Shown here: piece after piece, positions 8,016 to 16,536 of the stretch
How positions within the stretch are numbered: position 1 is the first letter of the stretch
Layout: every line of letters starts with the position of its first letter
Assembly (NCBI GenBank): GCA_963781265.1
Contig: CAWAFH010000001.1
Location: 112,610-176,609 of the forward strand
Origin: WHSW01 sp963781265
GTDB lineage: Bacteria; Actinomycetota; Thermoleophilia; Solirubrobacterales; 70-9
DNA length: 64,000 bases
Reading direction: 5' to 3'
The notes under the pieces: model-generated
Seen by the model: the letters and a program-made list of their open reading frames with translations, nothing else
Database searches by the model: none
What the model was told of the DNA's origin: nothing
Made by a program: the position numbers and the translations under genes

Positions 8016-8435
8016 ATGAAGTGGCGCAGCGCACTCGCGGTGACGGCGATCGCGGTCCTCGGGATCGCGGCGGCCGCCGGCATGGGCCTGCTCGCGAACG
8101 AGATCTCCGGCGACTCGATCGGGCTCTCGGCCGAGCCGCTGCGAGCCGGCGAGTCGCTGGCTCCGGCAGCGGCCGGCGGCGATCGCAGCGGTAGCGGGGG
8201 TGGCGGTGAGGCCTCGACCACCACGACGACGAGCAGCACGACGACGAGCAGCACGACGACGACCGAGACCGGCGACGACCACGGCGGCCGGTCCGGGAGC
8301 GGCGACGACTCGTCGGGATCGGGCGGCTCCTCGGGCTCCGACGACTCCTCCGGCTCCGGGTCGTCGGGCTCCGGTTCCGACGATTCGTCGGGTTCGGGGT
8401 CCTCCGGCTCCGATGACGGAGGGTTCGACGACTGA
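8016..8435 (+). CDS. Exported Thr/Ser/Gly/Asp-rich low-complexity protein
   Basis: The 139-residue product has an N-terminal membrane or signal segment (ALAVTAIAVLGIAAAAGMGLLA). A threonine-rich linker follows, then repeated SGSGDDSSGSG-type units to the end. No catalytic domain is visible. It follows the kinase after 12 nt, and its Ser/Gly/Asp tail resembles that of the protein encoded at 5322-5786 on the other side of the two-component genes. The two may be functionally related surface or cell-wall-spanning proteins. The family is not recognised. Confidence 0.6.
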   Translation: MKWRSALAVTAIAVLGIAAAAGMGLLANEISGDSIGLSAEPLRAGESLAPAAAGGDRSGSGGGGEASTTTTTSSTTTSSTTTTETGDDHGGRSGSGDDSSGSGGSSGSDDSSGSGSSGSGSDDSSGSGSSGSDDGGFDD

Positions 8436-8457
8436 GCGCGGCTATGGTGCCCGCCCC

Positions 8458-9085
8458 GTGTCCGAGCCCAGCGACGCACTCCAGCAGCTAGCCGCCCTCC
8501 TGCGGAGCCGACCAGTCGGTCGTCAGCCCGCACGTCACCGACCCGGCCGGCGCGGCGACGCCGCTCGGCGCCCTGGCCGCCGCGGGCCCGCGGACCGCGG
8601 ACCGCGGCGAGGAGTTCGCGTTCGTGGTCGAGGCGGTCCGCGAGGGCTACCTGCTCCATTACCCGGAAGCCGGCAGCCCGCGCGTGGTCCGCGACGCCGA
8701 TCGCGACCTGAGCCTGCTCGCCGGCGACTATCTGTACGCGCTCGGGCTCGAGCGGCTGGCCGTGGTCGGGGACCTGGCGGCCGTGCGCGAGCTCTCGGAC
8801 CTGATCAGCCTCGCCGCCCAGGTCCACGACGGCTCGCGGGACGCCGAACGCCGCGCCACCGAGGCGGCGGCGCTCTGGCTCGCCAGCACGACGGCGATCG
8901 CCGTCGGTTCGTCGGCCGGCCACGAGCGGGCCAAGGCGGCGCTGCGAAGCGGAGATCGGCGGGCCGCCGGGGCGCTCTGGACGTCCGCGCTCGAGATCGC
9001 CGGTGCCGGCGGCTTTAGCCACGCGTTAGGCGAGGGCGCCGCTGGACTAGACTTCCGCTTCGACCACCTCTCCTCACTTGGCTGA
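8458..9085 (+). CDS. Uncharacterised protein, frameshifted near its 5' end
   Basis: The gene appears to start at GTG 8458 (VSEPSDALQQLAALLR), 9 nt after a TATGGT -10-like box. Near 8505-8515 the good frame changes by one base. The second frame reads GADQSVVSPHVTD and continues to the stop at 9085 as a largely helical protein (YLLHYPEAGS, ELSDLISLAAQVHDGS). A single indel would restore an intact product of about 208 residues. No known domain is recognised. It overlaps the start of the Rieske gene by 8 nt, so it may belong to the respiratory operon. Confidence 0.5.
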
Positions 9086-9735
9086 CCAGGCGGACAAGAG
9101 CAACGGGCCCCCGGGCCCAGAGAAAGTCAAGCCCGCGGGCTACTTCGAGGGCGAGACGATGACCCGTCGAACGGTGTTTGCGCTCGGCGGCCAGGCGCTC
9201 GGCGCCACCGCGGTCGTCGCGGTCGCGCTCCCCGTCGTCGGCTTCGCCTTGGCGCCCGTCTTCGACCGCCCGGAGGAGATGTGGGAGGGCGTCGGCTCGC
9301 CCGACGACTACACCTCGGACACCTACCGCCAGGCGGTGATCACGATCGTCGAGGGGTCGGCGACTCCGGCAAGACGACCGTCTACATCCGCCGCGGCAGC
9401 CCGATCTCGACGAGGATCCGGCGTCGTTCATCGCGATCTCGACCCGCTGCGCCCACCTCGGCTGCCCGGTCCGATTCGTCAAGGCGGCCGGCAACTTCAT
9501 CTGCCCGTGCCACGGCGGCGTCTACGACTTCGAGGGCCAGGTGATCGGCGGCCCGCCGGTGCGCCCGCTCGACCGCTTCCAGACCCGCGTCACCGGCGAC
9601 ACGCTCGAGATCGGGCCGCGCTACAGCGTCACCTCCGACCTCGAGCCCGTCCGCGCCCGCGACCCGGGTGAGTACACGGGTGGGATCTGGGAGTACCTCT
9701 ATCCGCCACGATTCACGGTGCCGCCCGCCCCCTGA
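9078..9735 (+). CDS. qcrA: Rieske iron-sulfur subunit of quinol:cytochrome c reductase, two frameshifts
   Basis: The product carries the 2Fe-2S cluster of a bc-type complex on the outer face of the membrane. The N-terminal part has a twin-arginine anchor (MTRRTVFALGG followed by a hydrophobic stretch), consistent with Tat export. Both cluster-binding motifs are present, CAHLGC and CPCHGG. They lie in a different frame from the N-terminus. The reading changes near 9355-9362 (into VGDSGKTTVYIRRG) and again near 9398-9403 (into DLDEDPASFIAISTRCAHLGC), after which it is open to 9735. Two indels would give a normal protein of about 219 residues, so sequence error is likelier than loss. TTG 9078 is the best start seen. 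Confidence 0.75.
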
Positions 9736-10610
9736 TGCCAAAGCCGCCCGCCCCACAAGCCCTGCGCAAGCCCGGCAAGCCCGGCCAGCGCACCGACGGC
9801 GCCCGCACGAGCGGCGACGCGAACGGTCATCCGGAGACGCAGACCAAGGGCGGCGGATCGCCGGTCGCACACAAGGCCAAGGAAGGCGGGATCGACGTCG
9901 TCGGCTGGGTCGACGAGCGCAGCGGGCTGACGCCGTTTCTCACCGGGCTGCTGCTGCGCAAGGTGCCGAAGGGGACGAACTGGTTCTACACGCTCGGCTC
10001 GGCGACGCTGTTCATCTTCGCGATGCAGGCGCTGACCGGCGTCTTCTTGGCGATGTACTACGTGCCCTCGGCGACCGAGGCCTACAACTCGATCGGCCAC
10101 CTGACCAACGACGTCTTCCTCGGCGAGTTCGTCCGCGGCCTGCACAAGTGGGGCGCGACGCTGATGGTCGTCCTGATCTTCCTCCACATGGGGAGGACGT
10201 TCTTCTTCGGCGCCTACAAGTACCCGCGTGAGCTCAACTGGGTGATCGGCGTCGTGCTCCTGATCCTCACCCTGGTGATGGGCCTGACCGGCTACCTGCT
10301 GCCGTTCGACCAGCGGTCCTACTGGGCGACGATCGTCGCCATGAACATCACCGGCTCGGGGCCGATCCTGGGGCCCTATCTGGCGGACTTCCTGCGCGCC
10401 GGATCGGAGTTCGGGGCGACGACCCTGCCCCGGTTCTACGCCGTCCACATGCTGTTGGTTCCCGGGGCGATCATCGCCCTGATCTTTGCCCACCTGTATC
10501 TGGTCGTGAAGCTCGGCACCACGGCGCCGCCGTGGCTGCGGGCCGACCCGAAGCCGAAGAAGCTGCGCGAGGAAACCGTCCGCGCGAGCTCGAACGGGAA
10601 CACGTCGTGA
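9735..10610 (+). CDS. qcrB: Cytochrome b, b6-like N-terminal half
   Basis: This 291-residue membrane protein is the di-heme cytochrome b core of the menaquinol:cytochrome c reductase. It is a short b6-type form: a hydrophilic extension of about 75 residues, then four helices. Heme-ligand histidines are visible in the second (RGLHKWGATLMV, IFLHMGRTFF) and fourth helices (RFYAVHMLLVPG, IFAHLYLVVKLG). The quinone-site region GLTGYLLPFDQ is present. Its ATG overlaps the Rieske TGA (TGATG) and its TGA overlaps the next GTG, so the three subunits are coupled. The split arrangement matches Bacillus QcrB rather than the long mycobacterial QcrB. Confidence 0.88.
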   Translation: MPKPPAPQALRKPGKPGQRTDGARTSGDANGHPETQTKGGGSPVAHKAKEGGIDVVGWVDERSGLTPFLTGLLLRKVPKGTNWFYTLGSATLFIFAMQALTGVFLAMYYVPSATEAYNSIGHLTNDVFLGEFVRGLHKWGATLMVVLIFLHMGRTFFFGAYKYPRELNWVIGVVLLILTLVMGLTGYLLPFDQRSYWATIVAMNITGSGPILGPYLADFLRAGSEFGATTLPRFYAVHMLLVPGAIIALIFAHLYLVVKLGTTAPPWLRADPKPKKLREETVRASSNGNTS

Positions 10611-11308
10611 ACTCCGGGGAGAAGGAGGCCTACCTCCGCGAATACGAGATCCTGAAGAAGAAGGGCAAGCCCTTCTTCCCCTACGCGGTCTTCAAGGACT
10701 CGGCGATGTTCTTGGTCGTCGCCCTCGTGCTGATCGCGATGTCGCTGCTCCTCGGCGCCGAGCAGGGCCCGAAGGCCGACCCGACGACGACCACGTACGT
10801 GCCCCGCCCAGAGTGGTACTTCTTCTTCCTGTTCGAGCTGCTGCGGGTGATCAAGCCGAACGAGCTCGTCCCGATCGCGACCGTCGGCATCCCGACGCTC
10901 TGCATGGTCCTGCTGCTGTTGCTGCCGTTCTACGACCGCAACCCCGAGCGGGTCCCGTGGCGGCGCCCGGTCGCGACCACGGCCGGGATCATGACCATCA
11001 TCGCGATGGCCTTCCTCACCTTCCTCGGCGCCTCGGCGGGCTCGCCGACCGAGATCGACCTCAAGGTCGCGCCACAGTTCGAGGCCGGCAAGCAGGTGGC
11101 CGCGCAGTCGGGTTGTCTGGCCTGCCACAAGTTCGGCGACAACGGAAACGACGGACCCGGACCGGAACTGACCGAGATCGGCGCGAAGCTGCCGGCGGAG
11201 GCCATCAAGCGGACGCTGATCAACCCCTCGGGGATCATGCCGGAGTACGGGAGCCTGCCGCCCGAGAAGTTCGACAGCCTGGTCAAGTTCCTCTCCTCGC
11301 TGCAGTGA
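10607..11308 (+). CDS. qcrC: Subunit IV/cytochrome c fusion of the bc complex
   Basis: The 233-residue protein joins the C-terminal half of cytochrome b (subunit IV-like) to a cytochrome c domain. The PEWYFFFLFELLR sequence around residues 68-80 contains the Q-site PEWY signature. Three membrane segments precede a c-type domain with the heme motif CLACH and a likely axial Met in GIMPEYGSLP. This fusion is the Bacillus QcrC design, which passes electrons from the Rieske centre to a membrane-tethered cytochrome c. The GTG start overlaps the qcrB stop by 4 nt. Confidence 0.88.
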   Translation: MNSGEKEAYLREYEILKKKGKPFFPYAVFKDSAMFLVVALVLIAMSLLLGAEQGPKADPTTTTYVPRPEWYFFFLFELLRVIKPNELVPIATVGIPTLCMVLLLLLPFYDRNPERVPWRRPVATTAGIMTIIAMAFLTFLGASAGSPTEIDLKVAPQFEAGKQVAAQSGCLACHKFGDNGNDGPGPELTEIGAKLPAEAIKRTLINPSGIMPEYGSLPPEKFDSLVKFLSSLQ

Positions 11309-11345
11309 GACGTGGCCGGGCCGCGCCGCCGTTGAGGCGCTTGGT

Positions 11346-12071
11346 GTGAACGGGACCGCAGCCCCGGCGCAAGCTGAGTTCGCGGGGCAGGTCCGCGGGA
11401 TGTTCGACCGGATCGCGGGGGTCTACGACCTGATGAACTCGGCGATGACCGCCGGGCTGCATCACCGGTGGCGCGAGCGGGCCGCCGATCGCGCCGAGCT
11501 CGGCCCGGGCGGCTACGCGCTCGACGCCTGCTGCGGGACCGGCGACCTCGCGTTCGAGCTCGCCCGGCGCGTCGGGCCCGAGGGCCGCGTGATCGGGTCC
11601 GACTTCTCGGAGCCGATGCTCGACCTGGCGCGCTCGAAGGCGGCGAGCCGCAACGCCGGCCCGGTCCGGTTCGAGTGGGGGGATGCGCTCGACCTCAGCT
11701 ACGACGACGCGACCTTCGACGCGGTCACCGTCGGCTTCGGGGTTCGCAACCTCGCCGACCTCGATCGCGGCGTGGCCGAGCTCGCGCGGGTGCTGAAACC
11801 CGGCGGCCGCTTGGTGATCCTCGAGATCACCAACCCGCAGCGACCACCCCTGTCGACCTTCTTCGGCGTCTGGTTCGACCGGCTGGTGCCGCTGCTCGGC
11901 ACCCTGGCCGGCGACCGCGACGCGTACACGTACCTGCCCGAGTCGGTGAAGCGGTTCCCGCCGCCGGAGGGCCTGGCGATGGTCATGGACCGCGCCGGGC
12001 TCGAGCGGATCCGCTACACGGTGCTCGCCGGCGGGATCATCGCGATCCACTCGGGCGTGCGGCCGGCGTGA
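11346..12071 (+). CDS. menG: Demethylmenaquinone methyltransferase
   Basis: This SAM-dependent C-methyltransferase makes menaquinone from demethylmenaquinone (UbiE/MenG family). The 241-residue product shows MFDRIAGVYDLMNSAMTAGLHHRWR at its start (family signature, read in parts), the SAM loop DACCGTGDLAFELA, the VGFGVRNL motif and VLKPGGRLVILEITNP. GTG 11346 is the chosen start; GTG 11344 overlaps it in another frame. It stands between the quinol-oxidising complex and a polyprenyl-diphosphate synthase, a context that supports a role in making its quinone. Confidence 0.9.
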   Translation: MNGTAAPAQAEFAGQVRGMFDRIAGVYDLMNSAMTAGLHHRWRERAADRAELGPGGYALDACCGTGDLAFELARRVGPEGRVIGSDFSEPMLDLARSKAASRNAGPVRFEWGDALDLSYDDATFDAVTVGFGVRNLADLDRGVAELARVLKPGGRLVILEITNPQRPPLSTFFGVWFDRLVPLLGTLAGDRDAYTYLPESVKRFPPPEGLAMVMDRAGLERIRYTVLAGGIIAIHSGVRPA

Positions 12072-12102
12072 GCGGGTCGGCTGCGCCGCGCGTGCGGCGG
12101 CG

Positions 12103-13086
12103 ATGAACCGCAGCGCAATCCCGCCGCCCGTCACTCGGGTGCTGGCCGCCGCGGAGGGCTGGCTGCCGCGCCGGATGGGAGCGGTCGAGTCGCGCCTCGC
12201 CGAGCTCGCGGGCGAGGGGGGCGAGCTGCTGTCGGCGCAGGCGGGCGCGACGCTTGCCGCCGGCGGCAAGCGACTGCGGCCGATGCTGGTCCTGGTCTGC
12301 GCCGGCGACGAGGTCGGCGATCTCGCGATCCCGGCCGCGACGGCGATCGAGCTCGTTCACATGGCGACGCTGGTCCACGACGACGTCCTCGATGCCGCAC
12401 CGCTTCGCCGCGGCAGCCCGACGGTCGTCGCCCGTGCGGGGCGCGAGGTCGCGACCGCGGTCGGCGACCTGCTCTTCTCCCGCGCGTTCGCCGAGCTCGC
12501 CGCCGACGAGGCCGACTCGGGGCGCCGGGTGGGACTGCTCGCGCGCGCCTCGGTCGGGCTCGCCCAGGGGGAGCTCGCCCAGCGCCGAGACGCCTTCGAT
12601 CTCGGGATCGATCCCGGCCGCTACCTCGAGCGCTGCCGGCTGAAGACCGCGCGGCTGTTCGAGTGCGCCTGCCTGATCGGCTCCGACCCCGGCCCTGAGG
12701 GGGGCGCCGCGCTGGCGACCTTCGGGGCGGAGATCGGGCTCGCGTTCCAGCTGCTCGACGACGTGCTCGACGTCACCGGCCCGGCCGAGCGCACCGGCAA
12801 GGCGGTCGGCACCGACCTCCTCGACGGGACGGTGACGATGCCGATGATCCTCGCCCGCGACCGCGACCCGGCGCTCGCCACGCTCGACCTGCGCGCGCTC
12901 GATCCGGATGCCGCTGCCGACGCCTGCGCGCGGATCGAGGCCACCGGGGTTCTCGACGAGGTCCGTGCCGACGCGCGCGGCCGGGTCGAGCGGGCGAAGG
13001 CCGCGCTGGGTCGGGCCCCGCTGGACCCGCAGCAGCGCGAGCTGCTCACGATGGTGGCCGACGGCGTTGTCGAGCGCTACTCCTGA
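12103..13086 (+). CDS. Polyprenyl diphosphate synthase (menaquinone side chain)
   Basis: This trans-isoprenyl diphosphate synthase (327 residues) elongates the isoprenoid tail. Both Asp-rich motifs are clear: VHDDVLD (first, following ELVHMATL) and LLDDVLD (second). The GGKRLRP substrate-binding motif lies upstream, and KTARLFECACLIG is typical of long-chain members such as heptaprenyl or octaprenyl synthases. Chain length cannot be fixed by eye. The gene follows menG by 31 nt, so a menaquinone role is the natural reading. Confidence 0.88.
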   Translation: MNRSAIPPPVTRVLAAAEGWLPRRMGAVESRLAELAGEGGELLSAQAGATLAAGGKRLRPMLVLVCAGDEVGDLAIPAATAIELVHMATLVHDDVLDAAPLRRGSPTVVARAGREVATAVGDLLFSRAFAELAADEADSGRRVGLLARASVGLAQGELAQRRDAFDLGIDPGRYLERCRLKTARLFECACLIGSDPGPEGGAALATFGAEIGLAFQLLDDVLDVTGPAERTGKAVGTDLLDGTVTMPMILARDRDPALATLDLRALDPDAAADACARIEATGVLDEVRADARGRVERAKAALGRAPLDPQQRELLTMVADGVVERYS

Positions 13087-13094
13087 GCGCGCTC

Positions 13095-13706
13095 GTGGAC
13101 GAGGACCTCGTGTGCCGCTCGATCGAGCTCGAGCGCGGCGAGCTGCGCCTGCTGCAGCCACGCGAATCGGCTGAGCTGCCCGACGCGGGCGCGGTGGAGT
13201 GGGCGCCGGTGGCGCCGTACTGGGAGGTGCTGTGGCGCAGCGGGGTCGCCCTCGCGCAGGAGGTCGGGTCCGCGTCGATCGAAGGCCGCCGGGTGGTCGA
13301 GCTGGGCTGCGGGCTCGGGGTGCCGAGCCTCGCAGCGGCCGGCGCCGGGGCCGCGGTGCTCGCAACCGACGTGGCACCGGAGGCGCTCGAGCTGGCGCGC
13401 CGCAACGCCGCCCTCAACGGGGTCGAGCTGGATACCGCGACCGCCGACTGGACCGCGCCCGCCGGGCTCGTCGCCCGCGCTCCGTTCGACCTGGCGCTCG
13501 CGGCCGACCTGCTCTACGAGCCGGCGGCGATCGAGCCGCTGCTCGACCTGGTCGAGCGGCTCGCAGCGGAGGTGTGGCTTGCCGATCCCGGTCGCGGGCC
13601 GGCGGTTGAGTTCATCGAACGCGCCGGCTCTCGATGGGAGATCGAGACGGTGAGGCGGGGTGTGGTCCGCATCCACCGGATGCGGCTGCGGCCGGGTCGG
13701 GCCTAG
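13095..13706 (+). CDS. Class I SAM methyltransferase (METTL21/Nnt1-like)
   Basis: The 203-residue protein has a Rossmann methyltransferase core with motif I VVELGCGLGVPSLAAA, the acidic ATDVAPEAL strand end, and LALAADLLYEP, which replaces the DPPY-type motif. This pattern is seen in the METTL21/lysine-methyltransferase-like group, so a protein substrate is possible but unproven. GTG 13095 follows the synthase stop by 8 nt, so it is probably the last gene of this operon. Its stop overlaps the end of the convergent gene. Confidence 0.7.
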   Translation: MDEDLVCRSIELERGELRLLQPRESAELPDAGAVEWAPVAPYWEVLWRSGVALAQEVGSASIEGRRVVELGCGLGVPSLAAAGAGAAVLATDVAPEALELARRNAALNGVELDTATADWTAPAGLVARAPFDLALAADLLYEPAAIEPLLDLVERLAAEVWLADPGRGPAVEFIERAGSRWEIETVRRGVVRIHRMRLRPGRA

Positions 13707-14092
13707 AAGTCCTCGGGGATGACCCAGCCGGCGTGCAGGGCGGTGACGAAGCGCTCGACCTCGTCCTCCATGTTCGACCTGGCGAGCAGGCCGAGGTCGC
13801 GCAGCAGCGCCTCGGTGCCGAGGTCGAGGACCTCGTCGAAGCGGTCGACGACCGCCTGGTCGTGGACGCCTTCGGCGCGCCACTCGCAGTCGGGGCACCG
13901 CAGCTCGACCTGCCACGAGCGGTTGTCGGCGGGGGCCCACTCGACCGGATAGACGAGGCCCGAGTCGCAGCTGGGGCAGATGTGCAGGTCGCCGGCGACC
14001 GACTCGTGGTCGGGGCGGCCCGGGGCGGCGAAGTCCCCAGCTCGCAGCGGCGCGGAGCCGTTGCGGTCGTTGGCTGTCGGTTGATCGGCCAC
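13703..14092 (-). CDS. Small zinc-ribbon protein of unknown function
   Basis: This 129-residue protein has a central four-cysteine zinc ribbon, CPSC and CPDC, separated by about 26 residues (HICPSCDSGLVYPVEW, VELRCPDCEW). A helical C-terminal part includes DEVERFVTALHAGWVIPEDF. I chose GTG 14092 because upstream codons in this frame look non-coding. Similar small zinc-ribbon proteins occur widely in actinobacteria without assigned function. It is convergent with the methyltransferase gene and diverges from the Dcd-family gene across a 157-nt gap in which I see no further feature. Confidence 0.6.
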   Translation of the reverse strand: MADQPTANDRNGSAPLRAGDFAAPGRPDHESVAGDLHICPSCDSGLVYPVEWAPADNRSWQVELRCPDCEWRAEGVHDQAVVDRFDEVLDLGTEALLRDLGLLARSNMEDEVERFVTALHAGWVIPEDF

Positions 14093-14249
14093 GGCCCCGA
14101 TATCGGCTGCCTCCGCCGGACCCTTTAGTGGCTGCCCCCTAGGTTGGCACCAGGGGCGACCCGTGGCCGCCCGGCCGCGGCCGCAAAAAGCGGCTTGATC
14201 GCCGCCCGCGAGTCGGCTTCCGCCGCGGCGGTGCAGCATCATTCGCCCG

Positions 14250-15443
14250 ATGCCCGACGCGGCCACGAAACCCGACGCGACGGCGGCCGGACCGGCCGCC
14301 CCCGGGCGTGTCCTCGCCTCGCAGGAGCTGCGGTCGGCGATCGAGAACGAGTGGATCACGGCCGGGGACTTCCGGATCCGGCCGCAGGCGATCCAGCCGG
14401 CGAGCATCGACCTGCGCCTCGGCGACTTCGCCTGGGCGCTGCGCTGCAGCTTCCTGCCCGACGTCGAGTCCTCGGTCGAGGAGAAGCTCGACGACATCGC
14501 CTTCCAGAAGGTCGACCTGCGCGACGGCGCCACGCTGGAGCGCGACCGCCCGTACCTGATCCCCCTGATCGAGGAACTGGCGCTGCCCGACTCGATCCGC
14601 GCGAAGGCGAACCCGAAGAGCTCGACCGGCCGCCTCGACGTCTTCACGCGGGTGATCACCGATCGCAACCACCGGTTCGACGAGATCCGGCCCGGCTACC
14701 GGGGTCGGCTGTACCTCGAGGTCGTGCCGCGATCGTTCGCGATCTTCGTCCGCCAGGGCCTGGCGCTCAACCAGCTGCGCCTCGCGACCGGTGACGCCCG
14801 CCTCGACGACTCGCAGCTCGTCTCCCTGCACCAGCAGTTCCCGCTGCTCTACATCGACCAGCACCCGCTGCGCGAGACCGAGCTGGCGATCGCCGACGGC
14901 CTCTTCTTGAGCGTCGACCTGCGCTCGGGGCCGGCCGGACGGGTGGTCGGCTACCGGGCGAAGAAGAACAGCCTGCCGATCGACCTGACCCGGGTCCGCG
15001 CCTATCGGTGGACGGACTTCTGGGATCCCGTCCACCCGGAGGAGGGCTCACGGATCGTGCTCGAGCCGGAGATCTTCTACCTCCTGCTCTCGGCCGAAGG
15101 GGTGTGCATCCCGCCCGACTACGCGGCCGAGATGATGGCCTACGACCCGACCGCCGGCGAGCTGCGCACCCATTACGCGGGCTTCTTCGACCCCGGGTTC
15201 GGATACGACGCGCGCCACGACCGCCACGGCAGCCGCGCCGCCCTGGAGGTCAGGGCGCGCGACGTCCCGTTCATGGTCGAACACCGCCAGCCGATCTGCA
15301 AGCTCGGCTTCGAGCGCCTCGGGGCGACCCCTGACGTGCTCTACGGCGAGGACGTCGGCTCGAACTACCAGGGCCAGGTGACCATGCTCAGCAAGCACTT
15401 CGAGGAGCAGCTCGCCGCCAGCCCGCAACCGGCGCGCGAGTAG
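14250..15443 (+). CDS. dcd: 2'-deoxycytidine 5'-triphosphate deaminase, long two-domain form
   Basis: The 397-residue protein belongs to the dUTPase/Dcd fold. The sequence IQPASIDLRLG is the N-terminal Dcd signature. RAKANPKSSTGRLDVFTRVI holds the S-x-x-x-R type active-site region (standard form GRSSLARLG), with catalytic-type residues on the following strand. A second Dcd-like half follows (IFYLLLSAEGVCIPPDYAAEM, later FMVEHRQPICKLGFERL). This tandem-domain length is roughly twice that of E. coli Dcd and matches the long Dcd family found in some bacteria. The role is dCTP to dUTP conversion for dTMP synthesis. It stands alone, upstream of tatA. Confidence 0.78.
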   Translation: MPDAATKPDATAAGPAAPGRVLASQELRSAIENEWITAGDFRIRPQAIQPASIDLRLGDFAWALRCSFLPDVESSVEEKLDDIAFQKVDLRDGATLERDRPYLIPLIEELALPDSIRAKANPKSSTGRLDVFTRVITDRNHRFDEIRPGYRGRLYLEVVPRSFAIFVRQGLALNQLRLATGDARLDDSQLVSLHQQFPLLYIDQHPLRETELAIADGLFLSVDLRSGPAGRVVGYRAKKNSLPIDLTRVRAYRWTDFWDPVHPEEGSRIVLEPEIFYLLLSAEGVCIPPDYAAEMMAYDPTAGELRTHYAGFFDPGFGYDARHDRHGSRAALEVRARDVPFMVEHRQPICKLGFERLGATPDVLYGEDVGSNYQGQVTMLSKHFEEQLAASPQPARE

Positions 15444-15470
15444 GACCGCTGTCCGGCGGGCCAGGGCGAG

Positions 15471-15476
15471 TAGCAT
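15471..15476 (+). promoter_or_regulatory. -10 box of tatA (leaderless type)
   Basis: TAGCAT lies 7 nt upstream of the tatA ATG and no Shine-Dalgarno is present between them. Confidence 0.55.
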
Positions 15477-15483
15477 CTGATCG

Positions 15484-15729
15484 ATGCCAAACATCGGCCC
15501 ACTCGAGCTCGCAATCGTTTTGGTGATCGCGCTCGTGATCTTCGGCCCGAAGCGCCTGCCGGACCTCGGCAAGTCGCTGGGGTCGGGAATGCGCGAGTTC
15601 AAGGACTCGCTCACCGGCAAGGACGACGACGACGAGGACCAGGCGAAGCTGGAGGCTGCCGCCGCCCAGCCGCAGCCCGACGAAGACGCCGAGCCCGTTA
15701 AGGGCGAGGTCGTCGCCGACGACCGCTAA
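15484..15729 (+). CDS. tatA: Sec-independent protein translocase subunit TatA
   Basis: The 81-residue protein has one N-terminal membrane helix (LELAIVLVIALVIF), the FGPKRLPDLGKSLG hinge and amphipathic helix, and a charged acidic tail. This is the TatA pattern. It oligomerises to form the twin-arginine translocation pore. tatC follows after 18 nt. The Rieske protein with a twin-arginine anchor at 9.1 kb is a likely client. Confidence 0.93.
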   Translation: MPNIGPLELAIVLVIALVIFGPKRLPDLGKSLGSGMREFKDSLTGKDDDDEDQAKLEAAAAQPQPDEDAEPVKGEVVADDR

Positions 15730-15747
15730 CCGGAGCGTTTCAGCGAC

Positions 15748-16506
15748 GTGGCGCGGCTGAAGCCAGCCCAGTTCGACGACCGCCTGACGCTGGTCGAGCA
15801 CCTCGACGAGCTGCGCACCCGGATCATCGTCTCCGGCGTCGTCCTCGTCCTCGCGGTCGCCTTCTGCTTCTGGCAGAACCACGCGATCCTCGAGATCGCC
15901 AACGAGCCGCTGCCGAGCTCCCAGGACGAGCCGCTCACCTTCAGCCCGACCGAGCCGTTCTTCACGACGGTCAAGCTCGCCTTCTACGGCGGCATCCTGC
16001 TCTCGCTGCCGATCCTGCTCTATCAGGTGTACGCGTTCGTGCTGCCGGCCTTCTCGCGCCAGGAGAAGCGGGTGATCCTGCCGATGCTGCTGATGGTCCC
16101 CGTGCTGTTCATCGCCGGCACCGTGTTCGCATATTTCGTCGTCGTCCCGCCGGCCCTCAACTTCCTGCTCGGCTTCAACACCGACCAGTTCAACATCCAG
16201 ATCCGCGCCGCCGAGTACTACGGCTTCTTCATCACCACGCTGATCGGGGTCGGCCTGTTGTTCCAGATCCCGGTGGGGGTCCTGGCGGTCACCCGCCTCG
16301 GGATCGTCACCCCCCAGCAGCTCGCCAAGAACCGCCGCTACGCGATCCTGATCATCGCCGTGGTCGCGATGCTCCTGCCCGGGACCGATCCGATCACGAT
16401 GCTGATCTCGATGGCGCCCCTCTACCTGCTGTTCGAGTTCTCCCTGCTCCTGGCGCGCTGGTTCGGGACCCCCGTGGTGCCGCCGGTCGCCGATGAGTCC
16501 GGCTGA
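15748..16506 (+). CDS. tatC: Sec-independent protein translocase subunit TatC
   Basis: TatC is the receptor subunit for twin-arginine signal peptides. The 252-residue protein begins LTLVEHLDELRTRIIVSG, the conserved family start. It then shows the SPTEPFFTTVKLAFYGG periplasmic loop and six hydrophobic segments, with the conserved FALPAF-like region seen here as VYAFVLPAFSRQEKR. GTG 15748 is the only sensible start. In many actinobacteria tatAC adjoins pafBC. Here pafBC lies 36 kb away. Confidence 0.95.
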   Translation: MARLKPAQFDDRLTLVEHLDELRTRIIVSGVVLVLAVAFCFWQNHAILEIANEPLPSSQDEPLTFSPTEPFFTTVKLAFYGGILLSLPILLYQVYAFVLPAFSRQEKRVILPMLLMVPVLFIAGTVFAYFVVVPPALNFLLGFNTDQFNIQIRAAEYYGFFITTLIGVGLLFQIPVGVLAVTRLGIVTPQQLAKNRRYAILIIAVVAMLLPGTDPITMLISMAPLYLLFEFSLLLARWFGTPVVPPVADESG

Positions 16507-16536
16507 GTCGGTGCCTTCCTCTACGCTCCCGGCCCG

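Noticed and set aside
9340..9410. Programmed frameshifting in the Rieske gene
   Set aside because: Two separate shifts, no slippery heptamer and no conserved precedent; sequence error is simpler.
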